A stretch of DNA of 64,000 nt. Source: GCA-002712965 sp913048525. GTDB lineage: Bacteria; Chloroflexota; Dehalococcoidia; Lucifugimonadales; UBA826. Below are positions 8,988 to 17,606 of this stretch, piece after piece. Each line of letters starts with the position of its first letter. Positions within the stretch are counted from its first letter, which is position 1. The stretch lies in contig CAJWWP010000005.1 of NCBI GenBank assembly GCA_913048525.1, positions 6,461 to 70,460 on the forward strand, in the 5' to 3' direction. A model generated the notes under the pieces. It had not been told where the DNA came from and searched no databases. It worked only from the letters and a program-made list of their open reading frames with translations. A program made the position numbers and the translations under genes.

Positions 8988-9776
8988 TTAGGAATTGCCA
9001 TACACTGCACTTAGTCCACCATCTATTAGTAGGCTTGCACCAGTAACAAAATTAGACTCATCTGATGCAAAATACAGTGCCGCGTATGCTACATCCTCGG
9101 GATGGCCCATTCGCTCAATGGGTTGCAATTTTTTCCTGGAATTTATTAGTGACTCGTCCTGCAATTTGTCCCAATCTATCCCTGACATTTCAGTTGCGAT
9201 TGCGCCAGGTTGTACGCTGTTGACTCTGATATTGTACTTGGCATAGGAGACGGCAGATTTTTTGGTCAACATTGCTAAACCACCTTTTGACACATGATAA
9301 GAAGTTGATGACGTAGAATTCGCTCTAGCGTCGAGAACAGAGGAGTTATTTATGATTGATCCCCCTCCTCGTTTAATCATGTGAGGCACAACATATTTTG
9401 TGCAAAGAAATGCTCCCTTTAAATTGACGTCCATGACTTCATCGAACAGAAACTCATCTTCGTTGTGAGGATCTCCTTCACTTAGGTTATTTATCCCTGC
9501 ATTATTGAATAACACATCAATAGTCCCGTACTCCGATACGGTTTTTTCTATTAAGTTTCTTACGTTTTCCGTCTTTGAAACATCGGTATGGACAAATATC
9601 GCTGACCCTCCTTCTTTACGAATCCCATCCACCACTATTTCCCCCTTTTCTATGCGTCTTCCACCTATGGCAACTTTTGCGCCTTCCCTCGCAAATAATT
9701 CTGCAGCAGCTCGCCCCATTCCAGAAGTCCCACCTGTAATAATTGCTACCTTTCCTTCTAATCTAAACTTTGGCAT
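8988..9776 (-). CDS. SDR-family NAD(P)-dependent oxidoreductase
   Basis: A classical short-chain dehydrogenase, 262 residues from the ATG at 9776, which has AGGA about seven bases upstream. The frame extends to 9842, but the extra residues are lysine/threonine-rich and not SDR-like. The cofactor motif TGGTSGMG is at residues 14-21, NNAG at 91-94, and the catalytic Ser145 or 146, Tyr160 and Lys164 (YHVSK) are intact. It likely oxidises or reduces a hydroxyl or keto group in a catabolic route; substrate unknown. Confidence 0.85.
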   Translation of the reverse strand: MPKFRLEGKVAIITGGTSGMGRAAAELFAREGAKVAIGGRRIEKGEIVVDGIRKEGGSAIFVHTDVSKTENVRNLIEKTVSEYGTIDVLFNNAGINNLSEGDPHNEDEFLFDEVMDVNLKGAFLCTKYVVPHMIKRGGGSIINNSSVLDARANSTSSTSYHVSKGGLAMLTKKSAVSYAKYNIRVNSVQPGAIATEMSGIDWDKLQDESLINSRKKLQPIERMGHPEDVAYAALYFASDESNFVTGASLLIDGGLSAVYGNS

Positions 9777-9930
9777 TACTAATCCTGTTTTGGTTTTACG
9801 TGTGGTCTTAAATCTCTCAAACAACCTTGTGGGCTTCAACACTGAACACGACGATTGCTAAAGGAAAGTTGTATGATTGGACCTTGTAACTTAAATATTA
9901 AATTATCTTTCAATAGACATACATTAGCAG

Positions 9931-10314
9931 ATGATTAACAGAATAAAGGTTTATTTTCTATATGCCGCTGGATTTATTTTTCTGGGCCTTGGAATAGCTG
10001 GTTACGTTTTACCAGGCCTTCCTGGAACGATTTTTCTGATTCTTTCGGCGGGCTGTTTTGTCAGATCTAACGACCGAATGTACCGATGGGTGACAGAGCA
10101 TCGAATATTTGGGAAACCGGTCAAGAGATTCTTAGAGACTGGCGGTATGCCAATAAGAGCGAAGTTGATTTCCGTAAGCTGCATTTGGATCTTTAGTGCG
10201 ATATCAGTGTTTTGGCCTGATACCCCATATAACTGGCTATTTAAAGGCATTGTGATATCTCTAGCAATTGTGGGGACGTGGTACATCCTATCCAGGCCGA
10301 CTGTGCGATCCTAA
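9931..10314 (+). CDS. YbaN-family (DUF454) inner-membrane protein
   Basis: A 127-residue membrane protein of the DUF454/YbaN family. The N-terminal helix contains the family signature G(I/L)AGYVLPGLPGT, followed by a cytoplasmic segment with FGKPVKRF and two C-terminal helices. The function of the family is not established. It stands alone, divergent from the SDR gene upstream and convergent with the DUF6295-like gene downstream. Confidence 0.8.
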   Translation: MINRIKVYFLYAAGFIFLGLGIAGYVLPGLPGTIFLILSAGCFVRSNDRMYRWVTEHRIFGKPVKRFLETGGMPIRAKLISVSCIWIFSAISVFWPDTPYNWLFKGIVISLAIVGTWYILSRPTVRS

Positions 10315-10380
10315 AAAATTGGACAAAATGCCTCGAGGTAAATCACTACGGCCCAAAACGCAAATGGGGAGTTATGAGGG

Positions 10381-10659
10381 CTAAAGTACAGATATCCGAA
10401 TCTGAGGATCTGCTTCACCCCGTTCCAAGGCTTTCATTATGGACTCTGCGAGCAATTTTGCAGAGTCAGGACTGAGTTCAACAGCTACCCTTGCTCCTAC
10501 TCCCCTATCTTCGTTTACAAAGTCTATATTGACGGCATATTCCCATGGAGCGCTGAATGGATGGTCATAAGATACATTGGCGTTCTTGAGGGGAAACCAA
10601 CCATCTCTACCTTTTGCGCTTCCCTCCATGGGGGCTCTCTCACAAATCATTGTGCACAT
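10381..10659 (-). CDS. Small conserved protein (DUF6295-like)
   Basis: A 92-residue protein beginning MCTMICER, with GSAKGRDGWFPL, a DHPFSAPWEYAVNIDF stretch and RVAVELS. This pattern matches my memory of the DUF6295 family, which has no assigned biochemistry. The start has GGAG nine bases upstream. It is 46 bp downstream of the dienelactone hydrolase on the same strand, so probably cotranscribed. The N-terminal Cys2 and Cys6 are suggestive but unproven as ligands. Confidence 0.65.
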   Translation of the reverse strand: MCTMICERAPMEGSAKGRDGWFPLKNANVSYDHPFSAPWEYAVNIDFVNEDRGVGARVAVELSPDSAKLLAESIMKALERGEADPQIRISVL

Positions 10660-10705
10660 ATTTAATACTCCAACGCTTTTCTATGTTAGGGATATGTATT
10701 ACCTG

Positions 10706-11461
10706 TCAGTTAAGTTTCCTTGAGAAGAAATCAAACATTTTTTCCCATCCGTCTACCGCAGATGCCTGGTGATAAATTGGTGCGTGATAGTAGAAAAATC
10801 CATGGCCTGCTTCAGGATACCTGTGAAATTCATAGTCTTTTCCAGCAGACTTCAGTTCTGCTTCGTGTTGGTCTACCTGTTCCTTCGTGGGGCTTTGGTC
10901 TAGGTCTCCAAATAGACCTAGTATTGGGGCATTGAGATCATTTGTGTACTCGTTCGGTGATACTGGTTGTTTTTCGGTCAACTGGTCTTGAGCCATAATG
11001 ACGTTTCCACCCCAGCATTCGACCACGGCATCAAAAACAGTCAGTTTACAGCCAGCCAGGAATGCATGCCTACCTCCAGAGCATGTACCCCAAACACCTA
11101 CTTTACCGTTGGATGAGGGCAATGAAAGTACGTAGTCAGCAGCTGCCTGAACATCTCCTAAGACTCTGTCGTCGGGCGCTCCGCCGTCCGCCCTTATGGC
11201 TGCTGCTACATCTTCTGGAGTTCCGTGGGCGTCCCTGCAGTAGAGGTCGGGGGAAATAGCTAAGTAACCGTGGTGGGCCAGCTTACGGGTAAAATCTCTG
11301 TAGATTTCATCCCATCCAGGTAAATGGTGTATAACCACTACAGCAGGAAATGGGCCTGGTCCCTGTGGTCTTGCGAAGTATGTGTGAATTTCTTCTCCAT
11401 TATGTCCTTTCAGTGTTATTGTCTCAGCGATCATTCCTTCATACTGTTCAGTCGTGTACAT
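10706..11461 (-). CDS. Dienelactone hydrolase-family protein
   Basis: A 251-residue alpha/beta hydrolase of the dienelactone hydrolase group. The nucleophile is Cys127 in GTCSGG, as in true dienelactone hydrolases; the acid is Asp186 or Asp188 (LFGDLDQ) and the base is His220 (AGHGF). The family opens lactone rings in the chlorocatechol branch of aromatic breakdown but also contains general esterases. The start follows GAGGAGAG. It is followed by the DUF6295-like gene, and SDR and HpaI genes lie just upstream on the same strand. Confidence 0.82.
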   Translation of the reverse strand: MYTTEQYEGMIAETITLKGHNGEEIHTYFARPQGPGPFPAVVVIHHLPGWDEIYRDFTRKLAHHGYLAISPDLYCRDAHGTPEDVAAAIRADGGAPDDRVLGDVQAAADYVLSLPSSNGKVGVWGTCSGGRHAFLAGCKLTVFDAVVECWGGNVIMAQDQLTEKQPVSPNEYTNDLNAPILGLFGDLDQSPTKEQVDQHEAELKSAGKDYEFHRYPEAGHGFFYYHAPIYHQASAVDGWEKMFDFFSRKLN

Positions 11462-11490
11462 CCTAACTCTCCTCTCCGGTATTTATGTTT

Positions 11491-12285
11491 CTATTGGAAA
11501 ACCGCCGACCCAACTCCACCACCTGCTGCGATTGCCTCTCCTGTTATGGCCGAAGATTTTGGTGAGGCAAGAAAAGCAGCCAAAAAAGCCACTTCCTTTG
11601 ATTCGATTATCCTTCTTATATCAATTCCTGCACTGGCAGCATTCTCCACGTCTTTAACTGAAACATTTCTTTCTTTGGCCAGTGCTTGATTCAATGGGCC
11701 TGTTCTTTCAGTCCTGGTAGCACCGGGGTGGATGATATTTACATTGATTCCTTGTGGACCCAATTCGTTCGATAATGTCTTCGTGAAGTGAGTTAGAGCT
11801 ACGTTTCTCATCCCGCTTATGGCACCCCCGCTACGAGCCGCGAGACCACCAATATTGATTATCCTTCCCCAGCCGCCCTCTTTTAAATGTGGCGCTGCTG
11901 CCTTGGCTACTCTCATGTATCCAACTACTTTTGTATCAAGGTCAGCCAGTAATTCGTCAGGGTTTGCTGTATTCAGCGGTCCCATTACTAACCCACCCGG
12001 CGCGGCTGCGTTGTTGACTAATATGTCTATTCCACCAAGGTGATCGGCCGCGGCGCCAATAAAAGATTCGACTGATGCGGTATTTGTTGTGTCTGCTACA
12101 ACAGCAAGTATAGACTTACCCGTTTCTTTTAATATATCTGCCGCAGCTTGTTCCAATGAATCCTTGTTTCGGCCGCAAATAGCCACCTCTGCTCCCTCCG
12201 ATGCCAGAACGACTGCGATAGATTTCCCTATTCCTCTGCTCCCTCCGGTAATGACTGCTCGCTTTTCCCCAAGATCAAGATCCAT
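11491..12285 (-). CDS. SDR-fold protein lacking the canonical Ser-Tyr-Lys triad
   Basis: A 264-residue short-chain dehydrogenase fold. The cofactor motif TGGSRGIG (13-20) and NNAA (91-94) are intact, so it should bind a dinucleotide. The catalytic segment is altered: the Tyr position is Ser157, the Lys position is Asn161 (SGMRN), and the usual Ser region reads NIGG. I recall a recurrent SDR subgroup with such a GMRNVAL stretch, so this may be an inherited variant rather than decay. The rest is well preserved. Start supported by GGGAG. It sits 22 bp downstream of the HpaI paralogue at 12308 and 29 bp upstream of the dienelactone hydrolase. Confidence 0.78.
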   Translation of the reverse strand: MDLDLGEKRAVITGGSRGIGKSIAVVLASEGAEVAICGRNKDSLEQAAADILKETGKSILAVVADTTNTASVESFIGAAADHLGGIDILVNNAAAPGGLVMGPLNTANPDELLADLDTKVVGYMRVAKAAAPHLKEGGWGRIINIGGLAARSGGAISGMRNVALTHFTKTLSNELGPQGINVNIIHPGATRTERTGPLNQALAKERNVSVKDVENAASAGIDIRRIIESKEVAFLAAFLASPKSSAITGEAIAAGGGVGSAVFQ

Positions 12286-12307
12286 ACTGTGAGTTCTCCC
12301 GTATTTT

Positions 12308-13099
12308 TTACTCCCCTTCCATAGCCCTAAGAACTTTCTCGCCCTCGTCTTTCCAGTAGGAATAGAGAATTGTGATGTCGGTGCCTAGAGAGAAATGCCT
12401 GACCCCCATGTCAAGATATTCTTTCATTTCATCTGCAGATTGAATTTCCGCGCGTGGAGGAACACCCATTTTGAGTGAAAGTTCGAAAGTTTTCTTTTTT
12501 GCTGCTGCAACCTCAGGGTCATTCATCTGTCTCGGTTTTCCAATATTCATGGAGAAGTCCGCCCCTCCCCACTGTGTCATTTCAACTCCCGGTTCCGACA
12601 GGATTTCTTCGAGGTTATCCACAGCACCTTTCTTTTCAATCATGAACGCCAAAACAACTTCACCGAGCGCGTCCACGTATTCAGGTGAGCCACCGTAGCC
12701 CATGAAAGAGTTTCTTCGAGTTGCTACTCCGTATAAGCCTCCCTGATCCGGGTGATCCGCTCGGGCTGCTTTAATACAATCCCTTACCTCTTCAAGGCTT
12801 CTTACATCCGTGAAAAGAACGCTTTCAAATCCAGCTCCTATTCCCCTTTGGGCTAGGAAAGGCATAAGGCTTTGATCAATTTTGATCATTGATCCTAAAT
12901 TGTGAAGCTCTGCGGCTCTCACCATGTTATCTAGATCATGTAAGTCCGATGGTCCATACTCAGCAACAAATTCGACATAGTCATATATTCCTGTGTGGCC
13001 AAGGGCCTCTATCTCAGATGGCCAAACACTATGTATGTGAGTGCTGAGTGTAGGTGTATCTGAATTCAATTTTTCTCTTATAGAGTTTGCTCTTAACAT
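12308..13099 (-). CDS. Divergent HpcH/HpaI-family aldolase-like protein
   Basis: A 263-residue HpaI-fold protein. The metal ligands are retained (Glu155 in MIEK, Asp181 in GGADF), but positions equivalent to the catalytic His and Arg of the family are Tyr48 (AEYGP) and Lys73 (MIKID). The paralogue at 1004-1759 has His48 and Arg73 at exactly these places. Either the chemistry has changed or this subgroup uses a different acid/base. Start supported by GAGGAG. It is the first gene of a probable four-gene transcript (aldolase-like, SDR-like, dienelactone hydrolase, DUF6295-like). Confidence 0.75.
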   Translation of the reverse strand: MLRANSIREKLNSDTPTLSTHIHSVWPSEIEALGHTGIYDYVEFVAEYGPSDLHDLDNMVRAAELHNLGSMIKIDQSLMPFLAQRGIGAGFESVLFTDVRSLEEVRDCIKAARADHPDQGGLYGVATRRNSFMGYGGSPEYVDALGEVVLAFMIEKKGAVDNLEEILSEPGVEMTQWGGADFSMNIGKPRQMNDPEVAAAKKKTFELSLKMGVPPRAEIQSADEMKEYLDMGVRHFSLGTDITILYSYWKDEGEKVLRAMEGE

Positions 13100-13260
13100 T
13101 TTTGACTCCTCAGGCGATTATGTCCCTGTGTTGTACTGCTTGAAACGCATCATTTGCTCTCCCATAATTTGGAGAGTTTCGCAAGGGTATCAAAAGCAGA
13201 CCATGTTTTCATACTATTGGATTTAAATTTGGCTCTCTGGCCACATATCTCCTTACTTAA

Positions 13261-13536
13261 ATGGCTAACTTTCGGCAGACATTTTTTCTTTGTCTGACTA
13301 TAATTGGTGCATACACGGCAAGGAGTGGGAATATTTCAGGATTTAAAATAGGATCTAGGATCCTTGGAGTACCACTCCAATTCGTCGTTGTTATGGTCGT
13401 CAGTGTGGTGCTTTTTGTTTATATTTCTGCCGCTGCCGCGACTTTACAGATAGAGGAAAGATCTGACAATGTAGCTGGTTCAGTTAATAAACAGCGCTGG
13501 GAACAGGCTGCCTTGTGGGCATGCCCACTCCACTGA
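13261..13536 (+). CDS. Possible small membrane protein, unrecognised
   Basis: A 91-residue frame with one clear hydrophobic segment (PLQFVVVMVVSVVLFVYISAAAA) and a second weaker one at the N-terminus, then a hydrophilic tail. I recognise no family. There is no convincing ribosome-binding site before the ATG, and it ends 21 bp before the MFS gene at 13558. It could be a small membrane subunit, a decayed remnant of a larger protein, or a chance frame. Confidence 0.33.
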   Translation: MANFRQTFFLCLTIIGAYTARSGNISGFKIGSRILGVPLQFVVVMVVSVVLFVYISAAAATLQIEERSDNVAGSVNKQRWEQAALWACPLH

Positions 13537-13557
13537 GTTTTCCTGAAAGGTAATGTT

Positions 13558-14886
13558 TTGAGTCAAATAAATGCGGGACAATCGAATGGAAATAAGACTT
13601 TTTATAAGCATTATGCTTGGGTGATAGTTGTCATTATCGCAGGAATGCAGATAGTCGGCACATCTATCAGAATGTCATTTGGGGTTTTTATCGACCCTTT
13701 GGAAGAACAATTTAATTGGAGCCAGGGGAATATAAGCCTTACATATGCCATATGCAGCATAGTGACAGCGGTAGTTTCTCCATGGGCTGGTAATCTGGGT
13801 GACAGATACGGAGCCAAGAAGGCGATGCTCGCAGGGGTTGGTTTGTTTTTTGTTGGAATGCTTATGACAGCATTCATAACAGAATACTGGCATTTCTGGG
13901 TTACTTATGGAGTAATTCTCGGTGTCGCACAAGCAATATTTCTTGTTCCTTTGATTCCTGCTGCAATGATTTGGTTTCGAAGAAATCTTGGATTAGCGAT
14001 GGGACTGATAATGGCTTCTTGGGGCTTAGGCCCTGCTTTAGCCACCCCGTTGATTGCGTTTATGGTGGAGGAAATTGGGTGGCAAAATTCCTTCATATCC
14101 ATAGGGATTGTTTCGACCATACTAATGCTGTGCATGATTACTGTTTTCAAGAACAGGCCTGCTGATAAATCACTCGTAGCTTATGGCACAGTTGATGGAG
14201 ACCCACCTCTAAGTGGAAAAGCTCCTCCAGTGGAGCTTTTGGATGAATTCAAGGGTCATATGCGACGAACTGCTGCCTACTGGAATCTGAGCTCCATTCA
14301 TTTTTTGGGGTGCGTGGGCCATGCGGTAATACTCATTTGGATCATACCAATGGCAATCGATAGTGAAATGTCCCCGGTCAGAGCCTCGATGATTTTCACC
14401 TTGATGTCTGCCGTCAGCATATTAACTAGGCTTACTACGCCGGTTCTTTGTGAACGATATGGTGTCAGGAGTGTTATGACCATATTTTATGTTTTGCAGG
14501 GAGCCCCTGTGATTTTCCTATTTTGGGGAGATGTACAGATGGCATTTTATTTATTTGCTGTTACTTTTGGTATTGGATATGGAGGAGAGACGGGAGGGTT
14601 TCCAATTCTAAACAGAAAATATTTTGGCCACGCGCCAATGGGCGGAGCCCATGGATTTCAGATGTTGGGAGCAGGTATTGGAATGGCTCTAGGTGGATGG
14701 ATAGGGGGTCCTGTTTATGACATGTTCCAAAGTTATAACTGGGCTCTGGTTGTTTCTATTGTTGCTAGCATCGGTGGGGCGATTAGTATTGTTCTATTAG
14801 AGAATCCGGCCAAACTTCTAATACCGGACTGGCAAAAGTCAGAAGAATCTTTTGAGAAAATATCGGTTCCAAACTCCGCAGATTAA
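13558..14886 (+). CDS. MFS transporter (monocarboxylate-like)
   Basis: A 442-residue carrier with about 12 helices. The N-terminal FNWSQGNISLTYA segment and the DRYGAKKAM loop after TM2 are typical of the MCT/OFA branch. The start is TTG at 13558 with AAAGG upstream; no ATG lies near the N-terminal helix. It is 20 bp upstream of the amidase and probably heads a transcript with the amidase, the mandelate racemase-like enzyme and perhaps the next MFS gene. Coupling to an amidase suggests import of an amide-containing or carboxylate substrate (inference). Confidence 0.83.
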   Translation: MSQINAGQSNGNKTFYKHYAWVIVVIIAGMQIVGTSIRMSFGVFIDPLEEQFNWSQGNISLTYAICSIVTAVVSPWAGNLGDRYGAKKAMLAGVGLFFVGMLMTAFITEYWHFWVTYGVILGVAQAIFLVPLIPAAMIWFRRNLGLAMGLIMASWGLGPALATPLIAFMVEEIGWQNSFISIGIVSTILMLCMITVFKNRPADKSLVAYGTVDGDPPLSGKAPPVELLDEFKGHMRRTAAYWNLSSIHFLGCVGHAVILIWIIPMAIDSEMSPVRASMIFTLMSAVSILTRLTTPVLCERYGVRSVMTIFYVLQGAPVIFLFWGDVQMAFYLFAVTFGIGYGGETGGFPILNRKYFGHAPMGGAHGFQMLGAGIGMALGGWIGGPVYDMFQSYNWALVVSIVASIGGAISIVLLENPAKLLIPDWQKSEESFEKISVPNSAD

Positions 14887-14906
14887 TTTGGTGAAAGACT
14901 AGGCAT

Positions 14907-16337
14907 ATGACAGATAGACAACGCGTAGACGAGCTTGTAAATAAGACAGCAGTGGAAATGGTTTCTTTAATAAAAGATAAACATATTTCGGCTAAAGAAT
15001 TAATGGAGGCTCATCTAGAGCATATTTCTAGGGTGAATCCAAAAGTTAATGCGATAGTTACTTTGCGGCCTGAGTTGGGAATTGAGGGTGCGGAGCAGGT
15101 AGACAAGGCAATGGCTAAAGGTCATCAAATTGGCATACTGGGGGGACTTCCAGTGGCCCATAAAGACTTGGTTCCAACTAAGGGTATACGCACCACTTAT
15201 GGGTCCCCGTTGTATTCTGATTTTGTGCCAGATTACAGCGCACTGATTGTAGAACGAATTCAGAAAGCCGGTGCAATTACCATCGGTAAAACCAATACAC
15301 CTGAATTTGGAGCTGGTTCTCAGACGTTTAACGAAGTGTTTGGGGAAACTCTCAATCCATATGACACATCCAAAACTTGTGGAGGCAGTAGTGGTGGTGC
15401 GGCCGTGGCATTGGCCACCCGGATGTTGCCCATAGCTGATGGGAGTGACACTGGAGGATCGCTTAGGAATCCTGCTAATTTTTGCAATGTGATTGGATTC
15501 AGACCTTCACCAGGCAGAGTTCCAACATTCCCATCCAAAGTAGGGTGGGGCCCTATTTCAGTGCAGGGACCGATGGCCAGAAATATAGATGACTGTGCTC
15601 TTCTTTTATCTGCCATTGCAGGTGAGGATTCGCGTGTGCCGATTTCAATTACGGAAGCAGGTGAGAGATTTCTAGAACCCCTTGAAAGAGAATTCAAAGG
15701 TGTGAACGTAGCGTGGAGCCCTTCTCTTGGCGGCCTTCCAGTTGATCCACGTACCACTGGGGTGCTGGAGTCGCAGAGACATGTTTTCGATCATTTAGGA
15801 TGCAACGTTTTTGAGGCGGATCCCGATTTTACTGATGCCGATGAACTTTTTTTAATATGGAGAGGTTGGGGAAGAGAAATAAATCAGGGAGAACATTTAA
15901 GAAATAACCGGGACAAGCTCAAAGACACTATGATTTGGGATATAGAGCAGGGAGTGAATTTAACTGGTCCTCAAGTGGGATGGGCGGAAGCAAAGAGAAT
16001 GGAATTGTTTCAACGCATGCATCACTTTATGGATAAGTACGAGTTCTTAATTTGCCCCGTTAGCCAACGTCCCCCGTTTGATGTTAAACAACGTTGGGTC
16101 TCAGATATCAACGGAATAGAGATGGAAAATTTCATATCATGGATGAAGTCTTGCTATTACATAACAGCCACCGGTCACCCTGCGGTTTCGGTTCCCTGTG
16201 GTTTTACAGCTGAAGGGTTACCTGTAGGAATACAGATAGTTGGTCGTTATAGAGATGATTTTGGGGTTCTACAGCTAGCAAAAGCTTTTGAGCAGGCGAC
16301 AGGTTTCTGGAAGGAACTACCAGCTGTTTGTGATTAG
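14907..16337 (+). CDS. Amidase (amidase-signature family)
   Basis: A 476-residue amidase-signature hydrolase. The Ser-cisSer-Lys triad is visible: Lys86 (AHKD), Ser161 or Ser162 in GGSSGG, and nucleophile Ser185 in DTGGS. It hydrolyses amide bonds. There are no gatB or gatC neighbours and the C-terminus lacks GatA-specific context, so a catabolic amidase is likelier than the tRNA amidotransferase subunit. It follows the MFS gene at 13558 by 20 bp. Confidence 0.87.
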   Translation: MTDRQRVDELVNKTAVEMVSLIKDKHISAKELMEAHLEHISRVNPKVNAIVTLRPELGIEGAEQVDKAMAKGHQIGILGGLPVAHKDLVPTKGIRTTYGSPLYSDFVPDYSALIVERIQKAGAITIGKTNTPEFGAGSQTFNEVFGETLNPYDTSKTCGGSSGGAAVALATRMLPIADGSDTGGSLRNPANFCNVIGFRPSPGRVPTFPSKVGWGPISVQGPMARNIDDCALLLSAIAGEDSRVPISITEAGERFLEPLEREFKGVNVAWSPSLGGLPVDPRTTGVLESQRHVFDHLGCNVFEADPDFTDADELFLIWRGWGREINQGEHLRNNRDKLKDTMIWDIEQGVNLTGPQVGWAEAKRMELFQRMHHFMDKYEFLICPVSQRPPFDVKQRWVSDINGIEMENFISWMKSCYYITATGHPAVSVPCGFTAEGLPVGIQIVGRYRDDFGVLQLAKAFEQATGFWKELPAVCD

Positions 16338-16436
16338 GCTAACAGCCATATCTTTATTCTGTAGATAAATTTAGGTATGCTGAAGTGCGACTCACTGCAA
16401 GGCAGTATTTTACATTGGGTTTGGGAAGGTATTTAT

Positions 16437-17537
16437 ATGAAAATTACTAACGTTAAAGTAGATATGTTTGATTGGGAAACCGAGGTTTGGAAAACAGGGG
16501 TTGGTACCACTTTTGGTAAGACACAGCAGCTCGGGGTAGTGACAATAGAAACTGATGAAGGTATTTCGGGTAACGCCTTTTTAGGTTCGTCAAGGGTGGG
16601 CGCTAACCACTTTGCTCCTGGCCTTATTGAATTTATCAAGCCGATTATTATGGGTAGAAACCCGCAGGATATAGGTTCTATCTGGTGGGATCTATGGAAG
16701 ATGAATAGATCAGTATCTACTTACGTGATCGGAGCAATAGATATCTGCCTTTGGGATATAAACGGGAAAATAGCGAATCAGCCGATCCATAGACTTCTCG
16801 GAACCTGCAAAGAAACTGTACCTGTATATTCGAGCACCGCATATCACGAAACCAAGGAAGAATATGCAGAAGAGGCTATTAAGTTCAAAGAGATGGGCTG
16901 GACTGCCCATAAGATTCATCCCCATGGAAACCCGATGTATGACATTGAAATATCCAAGGCAGTTCGTGATGCTGTTGGTGACGACATGAAGCTGATGCTA
17001 GATTCCATGTGGGCATACCAGTACGAGGATGCAATGCGGGTTGGTCGAGCCATAGAAGATCTTAATTTCTACTGGTATGAGGACCCTCTGGTAGAAGAAG
17101 ATTTATATAACTACGTCAAGCTTCATCAGAAGCTGGATATACCAATAATGTCAACTGAATATGCTCCGGGCCGATACTACGGAATGACTCAATGGATCAC
17201 TCAATATGCAACGGACATACTCCGTGGCGACGTGGCTGTCACCGGTGGCATAACTCCTATGATTAGGCTTTGTCACCTTGCCGAGGGATTCAATATGAAA
17301 TGTGAAATCCATCATGGTGGTAATTCTCTAAACAATGTTGCCAACCTTCATATAACGATGGCCGTTCCAAACTGTGAGTTCTTCGAATTTTTTCCGTGTA
17401 CCGGTGCAAATATGTTTGGACTCGTTGAGGATATACAATTTGAGGGTGGCTATGTTCATGCTCCAACTAAACCTGGACTTGGGTACGAGATTGATTGGGA
17501 CCTGTTGCACCGAGGATATAACGGAACTGCTGAATAA
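16437..17537 (+). CDS. Mandelate racemase / muconate lactonizing enzyme family protein (enolase superfamily)
   Basis: Numbered from the ATG at 16437 (366 residues), which has GGAAGG eight bases upstream; the frame opens at 16377 but that part is not family-like. Metal ligands are Asp189 (MLDS), Glu215 (YEDP) and Glu241 (STEY). The second-strand motif is Lys159-x-His161 rather than the common KxK, and His292/His293 (IHHGG) sit where the other general base is expected. It removes the alpha-proton of a carboxylate, most likely as an acid-sugar dehydratase. Exact substrate unknown. Confidence 0.85.
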   Translation: MKITNVKVDMFDWETEVWKTGVGTTFGKTQQLGVVTIETDEGISGNAFLGSSRVGANHFAPGLIEFIKPIIMGRNPQDIGSIWWDLWKMNRSVSTYVIGAIDICLWDINGKIANQPIHRLLGTCKETVPVYSSTAYHETKEEYAEEAIKFKEMGWTAHKIHPHGNPMYDIEISKAVRDAVGDDMKLMLDSMWAYQYEDAMRVGRAIEDLNFYWYEDPLVEEDLYNYVKLHQKLDIPIMSTEYAPGRYYGMTQWITQYATDILRGDVAVTGGITPMIRLCHLAEGFNMKCEIHHGGNSLNNVANLHITMAVPNCEFFEFFPCTGANMFGLVEDIQFEGGYVHAPTKPGLGYEIDWDLLHRGYNGTAE

Positions 17538-17606
17538 TAATTTGATGCTATTCGCAGAAATCAATATTCCCCAGAAAGGCTGTCTACAATAGGTTTTCGA
17601 ATTAGC

